A stretch of 64,000 nt of DNA from Linyphia triangularis (lineage: Eukaryota; Arthropoda; Arachnida; Araneae; Linyphiidae), in the NCBI GenBank assembly GCA_963978545.1, contig OZ021724.1, positions 101,630,163 through 101,694,162 of the forward strand, in the 5' to 3' direction. Of this stretch, positions 1 to 11,015 are shown piece after piece (within the stretch, counting starts at the first letter, position 1; each line of letters begins with the position of its first letter). A program made the position numbers and the translations under genes. The notes under the pieces are model-generated. The model saw only the letters and a program-made list of their open reading frames with translations. It did not search any database and was not told the origin of the DNA.

Positions 1-985
1 TGATAGAAATCGTACATAAATAAAAGTACTGACGTCGAAGCAGTTACGCCGAATATTTTCGTTCATGGGGGAATTGGGAAACTTTCCGGTCAACCACAAA
101 GACCAGTAAAGGAACGAGGGGAAAAATCTAATGCTCTTTGAGACCCAGGTTCCGACTATTTCCTGATAGAAATCGTACATAAATAAAAGTACTGACGTCG
201 AAGCAGTTACGCCGAATATTTTCGTTCATGGGGGAATTGGGAAACTTTCCGGTCAACCACAAAGACCAGTAAAGGAACGAGGGGAAAAATCTAATGCTCT
301 TTGAGACCCAGGTTCCGACTATTTCCTGATAGAAATCGTACATAAATAAAAGTACTGACGTCGAAGCAGTTACGCCGAATATTTTCGTTCATGGGGGAAT
401 TGGGAAACTTTCCGGTCAACCACAAAGACCAGTAAAGGAACGAGGGGAAAAATCTAATGCTCTTTGAGACCCAGGTTCCGACTATTTCCTGATAGAAATC
501 GTACATAAATAAAAGTACTGACGTCGAAGCAGTTACGCCGAATATTTTCGTTCATGGGGGAATTGGGAAACTTTCCGGTCAACCACAAAGACCAGTAAAG
601 GAACGAGGGGAAAAATCTAATGCTCTTTGAGACCCAGGTTCCGACTATTTCCTGATAGAAATCGTACATAAATAAAAGTACTGACGTCGAAGCAGTTACG
701 CCGAATATTTTCGTTCATGGGGGAATTGGGAAACTTTCCGGTCAACCACAAAGACCAGTAAAGGAACGAGGGGAAAAATCTAATGCTCTTTGAGACCCAG
801 GTTCCGACTATTTCCTGATAGAAATCGTACATAAATAAAAGTACTGACGTCGAAGCAGTTACGCCGAATATTTTCGTTCATGGGGGAATTGGGAAACTTT
901 CCGGTCAATCAGAGACCAGCAAGGGATGAAGGAAAAAAATCTCTTATGTTCTTTGAGACCTGGATTTTAACAATTTCCGCGCATA
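1..985. repeat. 163-bp satellite array, truncated at left window edge
   Basis: A 163-bp unit beginning tgatagaaatcgtacataaa repeats head to tail about five and a half times to about 907. The copies appear identical wherever I compared them. A last diverged unit (908-985) fades out, with ctttgagacc still recognisable near 951. The unit holds a TGACGTC site. Open frames of 71 codons on the minus strand recur every 163 bp; 163 is not a multiple of 3, so each frame shifts on entering the next unit and is a by-product of the repeat. The array continues beyond the window. Confidence 0.97.
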
Positions 986-1362
986 TATCGCGCATAGGCT
1001 AAAAAAAAAGTTTTAATGTTGGTTATAACTTTTTGTTAAATTGATACAGAAAAAATAAAGGAAAGTACAGTTTTGGTTTGTAGAAAATTTTTCTATATAT
1101 ATTTTGGCCCTATGTGATAGCTAATTGTGCATATGTACAAAAAATGACACAGTTATACATGGATTGAGAAAAAGATAGCTTTAAACTCTTTCAACAATAC
1201 TTTTTAATATTTTCTAATGTATCATTTTCTACTGTAGTAAATGAATATTATGCTTATTTGTTGTCTACTTCTGTTTTAACTGCAGTGATCCTTGCTCGTG
1301 GGTTTTAAAATTTTCATATTTACATTTTTAAACATTGGGTATCTGTATTTGGATACTTGGAC
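986..1362. other. AT-rich unique sequence
   Basis: AT-rich DNA with short A and T runs. I see no open frame, tandem repeat or terminal-repeat structure here. Confidence 0.5.
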
Positions 1363-1649
1363 ATTATATTAAGAATTATCGTAGTAACATTTATACTAAA
1401 CTTCAACTTAACTAGACATCACTTAGACGATAGATCGACACAGTGCTCATAGGTATTTAATCCATTTTGGCGGAGTGAAGTCATAATTCTCGCCAAACCT
1501 AATAGCCTTTTGTTCTCTATAGGGTTGTGGTTTGGCGAACATTATGCTTTCACGCCGCCAAAATGGATTAAATAGCTATGAGCACTGTGACGATCTACCG
1601 TCTAAGTGATGTCTAGTTAAGTTGAAGTTTAGTATAGTTTTAATATAAT
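1363..1649. mobile_element. Foldback (long inverted repeat) element, ~287 bp
   Basis: The left arm (about 1392-1508, starting tatactaaacttcaac) is matched by its reverse complement in the right arm (about 1520-1636, ending gttgaagtttagtata). The arms include the shared block around tccattttggcg and the pair cgccaaac / gtttggcg near the centre. A short outer pair, attatattaa (1363-1372) and ttaatataat (1640-1649), extends the symmetry. No transposase frame is present. It is likely a non-autonomous foldback or MITE-type element, and a strong hairpin former. No clear target-site duplication was found. Confidence 0.85.
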
Positions 1650-3442
1650 CTTAAGGGGGGGGGGGGGGTCTTCAAGTTTCAATTTTCTTATCAGGGTAAT
1701 GTTAAGATAGCCCATATATAGGGAACATTTTCGCAAATATTATTCAACTAAAAGTCTTCATTTTTTTTTAAGTTTAACTCGACTATTTTAAAGACTTTGA
1801 TGAGATTTTATGAATTAAGAGTTGTGTTTTGCTTTTTTAGAATTATAACAGTTGGCATGTAGAATTTTATTTAAATTGCAGTATAATTTTTGCACAATTT
1901 AGCCTATACATTTAAAACAAAGTAAATTTTTTAGACAAGCTCATGTTTAATTGTGTATTAAACTATATTTAAAGTATATTGAAAATCTGGAAATAAGTGA
2001 GCTAATTAGAAAATTTTCATTGCGTAGAAAAAAAAAAATAGTTTAGGATAACCAAAGTGGACACTTTTCGATTTTTACAGCAAGGGACCATTTAAAAATA
2101 TACTACAAATATTTCTAGAAAGCTTACAATAATGAATTTTATATTATTATATGCAGGAAGAATTAAATTTTCATTTCAAACAAAAAGTGAAAATGTCGTC
2201 ATATTTAATTTGAAAGTGTGAGGCCCCCCCCCCCCCCTACACACACACCTATTTTTGTTTGTTTTTTTCTTTCTTTTTTTAAAGTTCTTTTGAGTAATTT
2301 AACTTATTCCTTTTCAATAAAAATTTTGAATGCAAAGTACCCTACTTAACGATTAAGTTTTAATTTCTTTTGATGGATGTTGTTGTTAATAACCTCGTAT
2401 CCTATTCCTTCTCCCTCCCCCCCTCTCTCCCATCATAATTTCCCATTGAAAAAAAAAGTTTGCTCACTTATACTTATACAAATCCCCCATAACAAATTAT
2501 TTCTGGTCCGATTTTGAGCATAAAATGAATAGTTCTCCTCCAAACACCACTTGGTAAACCACAAATTTTAAAATAAAAATCTCGCTAAAATGTTATATAA
2601 TTAACGTTTATTTTTTTATACCATTCAAAACGTCTTTTCTAGTGGCTACAAACCGCTTATTCCCTGTTTGCACAGAAAACCCGCAATTAGTTTTTAAAGT
2701 CAATTTTACCCGCTCTTAGAAACTTGAAGGCCCGTTAACCAGGATATAACTATTCAGATAAGAAATATTCTCCTTTGGCCCATGAGGAATACACAACATG
2801 TTATTAGGCCTACCCTCGTTTTAAACCTCACAATGTCGTCTAATCATCGGGGCAGTTCTACGTCTGACTCCGAACAATGCCGGACTAGTTAATAAATCAT
2901 CTTACACAAAAGAGCGAATTCTGCTCGGATTCGGACTTCCCTGGACTGTCAGAATAAGCGAGCGGAAATCCTCTTTTGTGGAAAAGTTTTGAGATTTGTT
3001 TAAGAATTTTGTGTCGTCATCACTCATTTGGCGCTAGTTTCTTGGCATTTTCTCTCTTTCTCTTATAAAATACTTCGAGTCTCAACTTCAATCGAGATTT
3101 GTTCAGTGTCTAGTCTTTACGCCTATGAGTGCTTATAGTATTTATTATAAATATGCAATTAGTACATTTTCAATTTATCTAAACCATTAAAAACGTTAAT
3201 AAATATATTACAGTTTTAATACATCAAATAAATGTATTACTGCAATTCCTTTCCTTGTTTAGTGAAATAACAAACTTAAATATATATATAAAAAGTTTCA
3301 TTGGATTATGTCTGATGGGAGGGATGAGATGTAATTTATCAACAGACATTCCAGCTGCAGGAGCCCTGCCGAGACGAGTTTTGTTTTGAAAATCAAGTTT
3401 CCAATTTACAGAGTACCAACATTCCTCGACATATTTATACAG
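1650..3442. other. Mostly AT-rich unique sequence with G14 and C14 tracts
   Basis: Contains a run of 14 G at 1655-1668 and 14 C at 2224-2237, followed by a short CA run. The part around 2640-3060 looks less AT-rich and could be older unique DNA. No gene is supported. The 79-codon minus frame at 3224-3463 has no recognisable features and runs into the minisatellite. Confidence 0.5.
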
Positions 3443-3617
3443 TCCCTTCTCATAGAGTAACAAAATATCCTCTACTTAGAGTCTTCTCTTACAGAGTATA
3501 AAAATACCCTCTACTTTGAGTCTTCTCTTACAGAATAACAAAATACCCTCTACTAAGAGTCGTCTGTTACAGAGTACAAAAATACCCTCTACTTAAGAGT
3601 CTTCTCTTACAGAACAA

Positions 3618-3655
<38 letters not shown>

Positions 3656-3800
3656 CTACTTAGGTATCTTCTCTTACAGAGTACCAAAATACTCTCTACT
3701 TAGAGTCTTCTCTTACATAATGCCAAAATACCCTCTACTTAGAGTCTTCTTTTACAGAATACCAAAATAACATCTACTTAGGGTCTTCTCTTACAGTACT
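3443..3800 (-). repeat. 39-bp minisatellite, reverse orientation copy of the 12-18 kb family
   Basis: About nine degenerate units of roughly 39 bp, for example agtaccaaaatac followed by cctctacttagagtcttctc. The reverse complement gives actctgtaagagaagactct, the monomer of the large array at 11984-18345, so the two arrays are in opposite orientation. An A35 tract (3619-3653) interrupts one unit. Confidence 0.9.
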
Positions 3801-4019
3801 ACCGTTAAAATAAGTCTGCTAATAATATAATTAATGCTAATAGTAATGTACACCAACACTCACTTTCAATGTTTCTACAACTCTGAAATTATGTACAAAT
3901 ATCAACAGGGCAAGTATAGAAAAAGTAGGTTTCCTCTATCTGCAATTACCAACTATAAGGAGTCAAAAAGTGTTTAAACGCTCCAAACGAGTAATATTCA
4001 AATGTCAACTGCTAATGTA
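3801..4019. other. AT-rich unique sequence
   Basis: No feature is recognised between the minisatellite and the MITE-A copy. Confidence 0.5.
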
Positions 4020-4180
4020 CACTGTTAAAAATTTGGATCCGCCTTGCACCAAAAAGTAGTTCCCACTTAACTTCAACCAACATTTGACGCAGCACCACTA
4101 AATCGTGAAACTAAGCATCAAATTGGTTGCAGCTAAATGGGAAACAATTTTTGGTACAAGGTGGATCAAAATTTTAAGTA
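4020..4180. mobile_element. MITE-A copy 1 (internally deleted)
   Basis: Begins cactgttaaaaatttggatc and ends with a diverged inverted copy (gtggatcaaaattttaagta). The internal blocks caccaaaaagt, caaccaacattt and gttgcagctaaatggga match the copies at 9075-9271 and 9989-10221. The central palindrome is partly deleted relative to those copies. It has no coding capacity. Confidence 0.85.
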
Positions 4181-4399
4181 TAGCTACAACTCTGAAATTT
4201 GGTACAAATGTTAACAAGGTCAGTCATATAAAGAGTTAGCTACATATAGAAGCATTACATATCAAGACTTTGATTAATCATTTATTTGTCATGAAAAAGA
4301 GATGAAACATGCATGAGCGTCTTTTGGTTGCTAAAATGTACATGATAAAATTTTGTTGCAAAGCACAGGCATTCAGCTTGTCGGACGATATGTAAACGC
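4181..4399. other. AT-rich unique sequence
   Basis: Contains a weak echo of the preceding region (ctacaactctgaaatt occurs near 3876 and near 4185), suggesting an old local duplication. No gene. Confidence 0.4.
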
Positions 4400-4992
4400 A
4401 AGGCCTGATTTAAGCACAAGCCAGCAAAGCCCAGGCTTGGGGACTCCAAAATTTTCAAAGCTGTTAAAGTTAACCATGGGTCTATTTATAATATTTTCAA
4501 TTGCGTTTTAAATTCAAATAAACTAGTATAACCAGTACAACATATCTAACTGTATAACCTTGCTCTTATTTAAAGCAGAAGCCGTTAAACAACTAAATCT
4601 TAAAAACACATGACCTTAAAATTCAAATGAATTACATTTTGGTTACACCATGGGTCTGTTTGTAATATTTTCAATTGCGTTTTAAATTCAAATAAACAAG
4701 TATAACCAGTACAACAGAACTAACGGTATAACCTTTCACTTATTTAAAGCAGAAGCCGTTAAACAACTAAATAAAACCGTTAAAAACACATGACCTTAAA
4801 ATTCAAATGAAGTACATTTTGGTTGACTATCTGTTAAATGATTTTGGATTTTAGAATTAAAGACTGAAGACGAAAATCTTTCCAACAAACACTGTCAATA
4901 AATATTGGGTCACCCCTTCTAAAAAAAAATTTACGGGGCCCCGAAAACATGACGTGATTTGGGTCCCGAGAGATGCAAATATAAGGCCTAAT
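4400..4992. mobile_element. Degraded hAT-like element related to the one at 46704-47091
   Basis: The left part, aaggcctgatttaagc followed by gcaaagcccaggcttgggg and ccaaaattttcaaag, parallels the left end of the hAT-like element at 46704 (ctgatttacc, gcccgggcctagggg, cccaaattttgaaag). A possible right end near 4930-4992 carries ggggccccg and, reversed, attaggcctta. The middle is filled by the 174-bp tandem duplication listed separately. The left-end relationship is visible; the right boundary is inference. Confidence 0.45.
4473..4826. repeat. Two-copy tandem duplication, unit ~174-178 bp
   Basis: The copies start at accatgggtct near 4473 and near 4647. They share ttttcaattgcgttttaaat, agcagaagccgttaaacaac and acacatgaccttaaaattc. 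They differ by scattered substitutions and a few small indels. Confidence 0.92.
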
Positions 4993-5365
4993 AGTGAACC
5001 TGAAGAAAACGAAATAGTCCATTCTGAAATAAATCTAAGATTTTTTTTGATTTTTTTTTTTTTAAATTTGCGAGTCATCGGACGTCATCTCAAATATATT
5101 AAGCAAGCGCGACAACAAGATGCTAACAGCTCGATTTAAGGCTCATTCATTCCCCAACACAAACTCACATCCCAAAAAGACCCACTTAACATACAGGGAA
5201 CACGTCAACACACCATTACTTTAAGTGGTCGCTTTAAGTCACGTTTCAACAAAATGAAGTACGCATTTAAAGTGCCGACAGAACGAGCTTAGCAATTTGT
5301 CCGGGGGTCCCAACCTCTTGCAGAGATTTCGGCGCCTTGTGTAATGGGACTCGGTGTTCCCCGAC
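4993..5365. other. Unique sequence before the satellite
   Basis: Holds a T-rich stretch (about 5041-5062) and a short less AT-rich piece (5285-5365). The small open frames on both strands have no recognised domain. Confidence 0.45.
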
Positions 5366-8300
5366 CCTTAATATCCCGACCTAATGAAGGGTTCCCGACG
5401 ACCGTTATTTTGCATCGGTAAAAGGTCGCTACCGAATAATAGGGCAGTCCAAATAATTGCGTCCTCTTATGTAACGTCAAAAACTATAAATCCTTCGAAG
5501 ATGGTTTCTTTACATAGTCGCTGATGGTTGTAATTATTAGGAGTCTGTAATTTTACGCTAACGGTGAAATTTTGACCGTGGGTATCTTGTCTGGGTGTGA
5601 GTAGTGTTGGGGGGGGGGGAGATGTTTTCTAGTTTGTTTTAAAATGTCTTTATTATCAAACTGGGTTAACTGTTTTTGTCAGCTTAATCGTGTTTGTCAA
5701 CTTAACTGTGTTTATCAACCCTTAATATCCCGACCTAATGAAGGTTTTCCGGTGCTTGTTTAACCGTTATTTTGCATCGGTAAAAGGTCGCTACCGAATA
5801 ATAGGGCAGTCCAAATAATTGCGTCCTCTTGTGTAACGTAAAAAACTATAAATCCTTCGAAGATGGTTTCTTTACATAGTCGCTGATGGTTGTAATTATT
5901 AGGAGTCTGTAATTTTACGCTAACGGTGAAATTTTGACCGTGGGTATCTTGTCTGGGTGTGAGTAGTGTTGGGGGGGGGGGGGAGATGTTTTCTAGTTTG
6001 TTTTAAAATGTCTTTATTATCAAACTGGGTTAACTGTTTTTGTCAGCTTAATCGTGTTTGTCAACTTAACTGTGTTTATCAACCCTTAATATCCCGACCT
6101 AATGAAGGTTTTCCGGTGCTTGTTTAACCGTTATTTTGCATCGGTAAAAGGTCGCTACCGAATAATAGGGCAGTCCAAATAATTGCGTCCTCTTGTGTAA
6201 CGTCAAAAACTATAAATCCTTCGAAGATGGTTTCTTTACATAGTCGCTGATGGTTGTAATTATTAGGAGTCTGTAATTTTACGCTAACGGTGAAATTTTG
6301 ACCTTGGGTATCTTGTCTGGGTGTGAGTAGTGTTGGGGGAAAGATGTTTTCTAGTTTGTTTTGAAATGTCTTTATTATCAAACTGGGTTAACTGTTTTTG
6401 TCAGCTTAATCGTGTTTGTCAACTTAACTGTGTTTATCAACCCTTAATATCCCGACCTAATGAAGGTTTTCCGGTGCTTGTTTAACCGTTATTTTGCATC
6501 GGTAAAAGGTCGCTACCGAATAATAGGGCAGTCCAAATAATTGCGTCCTCTTGTGTAACGTAAAAAACTATAAATCCTTCGAAGATGGTTTCTTTACATA
6601 GTCGCTGATGGTTGTAATTATTAGGAGTCTGTAATTTTACGCTAACGGTGAAATTTTGACCGTGGGTATCTTGTCTGGGTGTGAGTAGTGTTGGGGGGGG
6701 GGGGGAGATGTTTTCTAGTTTGTTTTAAAATGTCTTTATTATCAAACTGGGTTAACTGTTTTTGTCAGCTTAATCGTGTTTGTCAACTTAACTGTGTTTA
6801 TCAACCCTTAATATCCCGACCTAATGAAGGTTTTCCGGTGCTTGTTTAACCGTTATTTTGCATCGGTAAAAGGTCGCTACCGAATAATAGGGCAGTCCAA
6901 ATAATTGCGTCCTCTTGTGTAACGTCAAAAACTATAAATCCTTCGAAGATGGTTTCTTTACATAGTCGCTGATGGTTGTAATTATTAGGAGTCTGTAATT
7001 TTACGCTAACGGTGAAATTTTGACCTTGGGTATCTTGTCTGGGTGTGAGTAGTGTTGGGGGAAAGATGTTTTCTAGTTTGTTTTGAAATGTCTTTATTAT
7101 CAAACTGGGTTAACTGTTTTTGTCAGCTTAATCGTGTTTGTCAACTTAACTGTGTTTATCAACCCTTAATATCCCGACCTAATGAAGGTTTTCCGGTGCT
7201 TGTTTAACCGTTATTTTGCATCGGTAAAAGGTCGCTACCGAATAATAGGGCAGTCCAAATAATTGCGTCCTCTTGTGTAACGTAAAAAACTATAAATCCT
7301 TCGAAGATGGTTTCTTTACATAGTCGCTGATGGTTGTAATTATTAGGAGTCTGTAATTTTACGCTAACGGTGAAATTTTGACCGTGGGTATCTTGTCTGG
7401 GTGTGAGTAGTGTTGGGGGGGGGGGGAGATGTTTTCTAGTTTGTTTTAAAATGTCTTTATTATCAAACTGGGTTAACTGTTTTTGTCAGCTTAATCGTGT
7501 TTGTCAACTTAACTGTGTTTATCAACCCTTAATATCCCGACCTAATGAAGGTTTTCCGGTGCTTGTTTAACCGTTATTTTGCATCGGTAAAAGGTCGCTA
7601 CCGAATAATAGGGCAGTCCAAATAATTGCGTCCTCTTGTGTAACGTCAAAAACTATAAATCCTTCGAAGATGGTTTCTTTACATAGTCGCTGATGGTTGT
7701 AATTATTAGGAGTCTGTAATTTTACGCTAACGGTGAAATTTTGACCTTGGGTATCTTGTCTGGGTGTGAGTAGTGTTGGGGGAAAGATGTTTTCTAGTTT
7801 GTTTTGAAATGTCTTTATTATCAAACTGGGTTAACTGTTTTTGTCAGCTTAATCGTGTTTGTCAACTTAACTGTGTTTATCAACCCGTAATATACCGATG
7901 TAATGAAGGTGTTCCGGTGCTTGTTTAACCGTTATTTTGCATCGGTAAAAGGTCGCTACCGAATAATAGGGCAGTCCAAATAATTGCGTCCTCTTGTGTA
8001 ACGTCAAAAACTATAAATCCTTCGAAGATGGTTTCTTTACATAGTCGCTGATGGTTGTAATTATTAGGAGTCTGTAATTTTACGCTAACGGTGAAATTTT
8101 GACCTTGGGTATCTTGTCTGGGTGTGAGTAGTGTTGGGGGAAAGATGTTTTCTAGTTTGTTTTGAAATGTCTTTATTATCAAACTGGGTTAACTGTTTTT
8201 GTCAGCTTAATCGTGTTTGTCAACTTAACTGTGTTTATCAACCCGTAATATACCGATGTAATGAAGGTGTTCCGGTGCTTGTTTAACCGTTATTTTGCAT

Positions 8301-9074
8301 CGGTAAAAGGTCGCTACCGAATAATAGGGCAGTCCAAATAATTGCGTCCTCTTGTGTAACGTCAAAAACTATAAATCCTTCGAAGATGGTTTCTTTACAT
8401 AGTCGCTGATGGTTGTAATTATTAGGAGTCTGTAATTTTACGCTAACGGTGAAATTTTGACCTTGGGTATCTTGTCTGGGTGTGAGTAGTGTTGGGGGAA
8501 AGATGTTTTCTAGTTTGTTTTGAAATGTCTTTATTATCAAACTGGGTTAACTGTTTTTGTCAGCTTAATCGTGTTTGTCAACTTAACTGTGTTTATCAAC
8601 CCTTAATATCCCGACCTAATGAAGGTTTTCCGGTGCTTGTTTAACCGTTATTTTGCATCGGTAAAAGGTCGCTACCGAATAATAGGGCAGTCCAAATAAT
8701 TGCGTCCTCTTGTGTAACGTCAAAAACTATAAATCCTTCGAAGATGGTTTCTTTACATAGTCGCTGATGGTTGTAATTATTAGGAGTCTGTAATTTTACG
8801 CTAACGGTGAAATTTTGACCTTGGGTATCTTGTCTGGGTGTGAGTAGTGTTGGGGGAAAGATGTTTTCTAGTTTGTTTTGAAATGTCTTTATTATCAAAC
8901 TGGGTTAACTGTTTTTGTCAGCTTAATCGTGTTTGTCAACTTAACTGTGTTTATCAACCCGTAATATACCGATGTAATGAAGGTGTTCCGGTGCTTGTTT
9001 AACCGTTAGTTTGCATCGGTAAAAGGTCGTTACCTAATAATAGGGCAGTCCAAATAATTGCGTCCTCTTATGCA

Positions 9075-9271
9075 CACTGTTAAAAATTTTGATCCACCTT
9101 GCACCAAAAAGTGGTTCCCCTGCAACCAACATTTGGTGCTTAGTTTCACGATTTAACGGTGATTACGATCCGAGGTAGCGCCATTAAATCGAGAAACTAA
9201 GCACCGAATGTTGGTTGCAGCTAATTGGGAACCAATTTTTGGTGCTAGGTGGATCCAAATTTTTAACAGTG
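9075..9271. mobile_element. MITE-A copy 2, nested in the satellite
   Basis: Runs from cactgttaaaaattttgat to its inverted end atccaaatttttaacagtg, 197 bp. The centre is a near-palindrome: tggtgcttagtttcacg is matched by cgagaaactaagcacc. Satellite sequence stops at cgtcctctta on the left and resumes at acaataaatccttcgaag on the right, so the element inserted into an existing satellite unit. No transposase is encoded. Confidence 0.92.
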
Positions 9272-9399
9272 CAATGCTAAAACAATAAATCCTTCGAAGA
9301 TTGTTTCTTTACATAGTCGCTGATGGTTCTAATTATTGGAAGTCTGTGATTTTACAGTGACGGTGAAATTTTGGCCGTGGTTTTCTTGTCTGGTGTGAG

Positions 9400-9577
9400 G
9401 TTGGTTGTTTTCAGAATATCTGGCGCCGTCAGCAACACGAGGGCTATAATGCGCCGAAACATTCGTCACTAGGCAAGTCAACATACATTTACAAACACCC
9501 ATGCCTAACACGGGACTCGAACCCGCAACCTCGCGGTTTAGAAGTTAGCACGCTAACCACTATACCGTTTGGTCGGC
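9400..9577 (-). mobile_element. tRNA-derived SINE, full length, with 13-bp TSD
   Basis: On the minus strand it reads from a tRNA-like head (gccgaccaaacggtatagtgg) through a Pol III box B (gggttcgagtcccgt) and a family-specific body to a caaccaac tail. The direct repeat tgtctggtgtgag flanks it at 9387-9399 and 9578-9590. It sits in the last satellite unit and so is younger than that unit. Confidence 0.95.
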
Positions 9578-9675
9578 TGTCTGGTGTGAGGAGTGTTGGG
9601 GGGAAGGATGTTTCTTACTTTGTTTTGAAATGTCTTTATTATCAAATTGGTTTAACTATATTTGCCAGCATTGTT

Positions 9676-9988
9676 TTTAAGATGTATGTTTAGTAGGAGA
9701 CGTGCATGACTATGTTCCATGTTCAGTTGACTTATTTCATGCACTTTTTAAATCCTTTATATTAACCTCGATTTTGTACGAGTGTATGTTTGTCGATGCT
9801 GGGCCAATCAGCGGAGGCCTGATTAACTCCCTTGTTTTTATATAACTCTAGTTGGTGGCAAAGTCATATTGAAATATAATTATTTTCTCTTGATCAAATG
9901 TACATTTATCAGCCACCAACGCATGGGACACGTCCGTGTCTCGTACACTAGTAATCATATTTGCAAAAACCTTTGTCACCAAATAATA
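9676..9988. repeat. R550 head fragment plus unique DNA
   Basis: The stretch from about 9748 to 9845 (aatcctttatattaacctcg, then ttgtacg, gtttgtcgatg and a gcctgattaactcccttg block) matches the head of R550 copies such as 45735-46300. The rest is unclassified. Confidence 0.6.
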
Positions 9989-10221
9989 CACTGTTAAAAA
10001 TTTCGTTCCACCTTGTACCAAAAATTGGTTCCCATTTAGCTGCAACCAACATTTGGTTCCCATTTAGCTGCAACCAACATTTGGTGCTTAGTTTCACGGT
10101 TTAATGGTGCTTATACGGTGCGAGGTAGCACCATTAAATCATGAAACTAAGCACAAAATGTTGGTTGCTGCTAAATGGGAACCAATTTTTGTTGCAAGGT
10201 GGAACAAAATATTTAACAGTG
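9989..10221. mobile_element. MITE-A copy 3 with an internal 28-bp duplication
   Basis: The ends cactgttaaaaatttcg and atatttaacagtg are inverted repeats. The block starting ggttcccatttagctgcaac is present twice in tandem (about 10027-10082). The centre is a palindrome, as in copy 2 (tgcttagtttcacgg against atgaaactaagcac). Confidence 0.92.
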
Positions 10222-10455
10222 TCTTATATAAAATAAAAACGTAACTGTTTGATTCTTCTTAATATTATTATTTTAAGTAGAAAAAAGTAGAAAGTTACAA
10301 GTAGAAAAAAAGAGACAAAATGTCGTGTGCGTCAGAAAATTACCCAAGTGCTTTTGATTAGTATTTTCTTTTAAAAGCAACAAAATTTCACTTTTTACAG
10401 ATTTTAGTAGACAAAGGTCAATTATAATTGCTACTGATGTCAAATCACATTTATT
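10222..10455. other. AT-rich unique sequence
   Basis: No gene or repeat is recognised apart from short A runs. Confidence 0.5.
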
Positions 10456-11015
10456 AAAAAAATAATATAACCCATAAAAACCAAGTATTTAATATAAATC
10501 CTTTATATGCATTGCAAATTTTTATATTCATTAACACAACGCCGATTATGTAAACAGCATGTGCTTGGTGTTTGCATTTAATTTTCAATATCAAACACAT
10601 TTCTATCAGCAAAATGTGCGGCAAACTGCTTTTCAAAATTTATTTATTCAAAATGAACGCGAAATTATGCACTCTCATACAAATACTTTTTTTTTCTGAA
10701 TAAAACAATTTTATTATTTATTAATTATAAAAAAAAAAATTGGCAACTGAAAAGAGTTTCTTCAATGGCCGATTAAATGCTATTTTATAGCGATTGGATG
10801 ACTGCGAGTTGGTTTATTAGTATTCCGTAAAAGCGACCTTTTCGTCACAGTTACAGCTCCAAAAACAGCTCCTATCTATTGTCCAGTCTAAAATCTATCT
10901 GTCCAGTTTCAGCCAGATTGGATGTCGGGAAGGAGGTTTATTTCGCCACGGCAGATGAGCCCGCCGTCGACACACAAAATCGAAGTTAATATATAAAGCA
11001 TTTAATAAAAACGAA
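10456..11015 (-). repeat. R550 interspersed repeat, near full length
   Basis: Reverse orientation relative to the copies at 45735 and 50040. It runs from acccataaaaaccaagtatt and aatcctttatatgcattgc through caaaatttatttatt, ggcaactgaaaagagtttct, tcaatggccgattaaatgct and agtattccgtaaaagcgacc to cccgccgtcgac and aaaatcgaagttaatat. Both ends carry an AATCCTTTATA-like block in inverted orientation. That suggests a non-autonomous DNA transposon, although no superfamily can be named. Confidence 0.85.

Larger units (their letters stand above)
5366..9675. repeat. 358/364-bp satellite with partly dimeric order, ~12 units
   Basis: The landmark accgttattttgcatcgg recurs at about 5401, 5763, 6127, 6485, 6849, 7207, 7570, 7928, 8286, 8644 and 9002. 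Two unit types exist. Type A has cgtaaaaaac, gaccgtgggt and a G-run of 9-13. Type B has cgtcaaaaac, gaccttgggt and gggggaaagatg. A and B alternate from about 5763 to 7570; then B units predominate. The last unit is diverged and broken by a MITE (9075-9271) and a SINE (9400-9577). The recurring 85-codon minus-strand frames are frames of type B units and carry no known domain. Confidence 0.97.

Noticed and set aside
128..832. Four identical 71-codon minus-strand open frames
   Set aside because: They are the 163-bp satellite read in one frame; spacing equals the repeat unit and the frame shifts at each unit.
6124..8898. Six identical 85-codon minus-strand open frames
   Set aside because: They recur at 358- or ~722-bp steps as frames of satellite type B units; type A units lack them because of the G-run and small changes.
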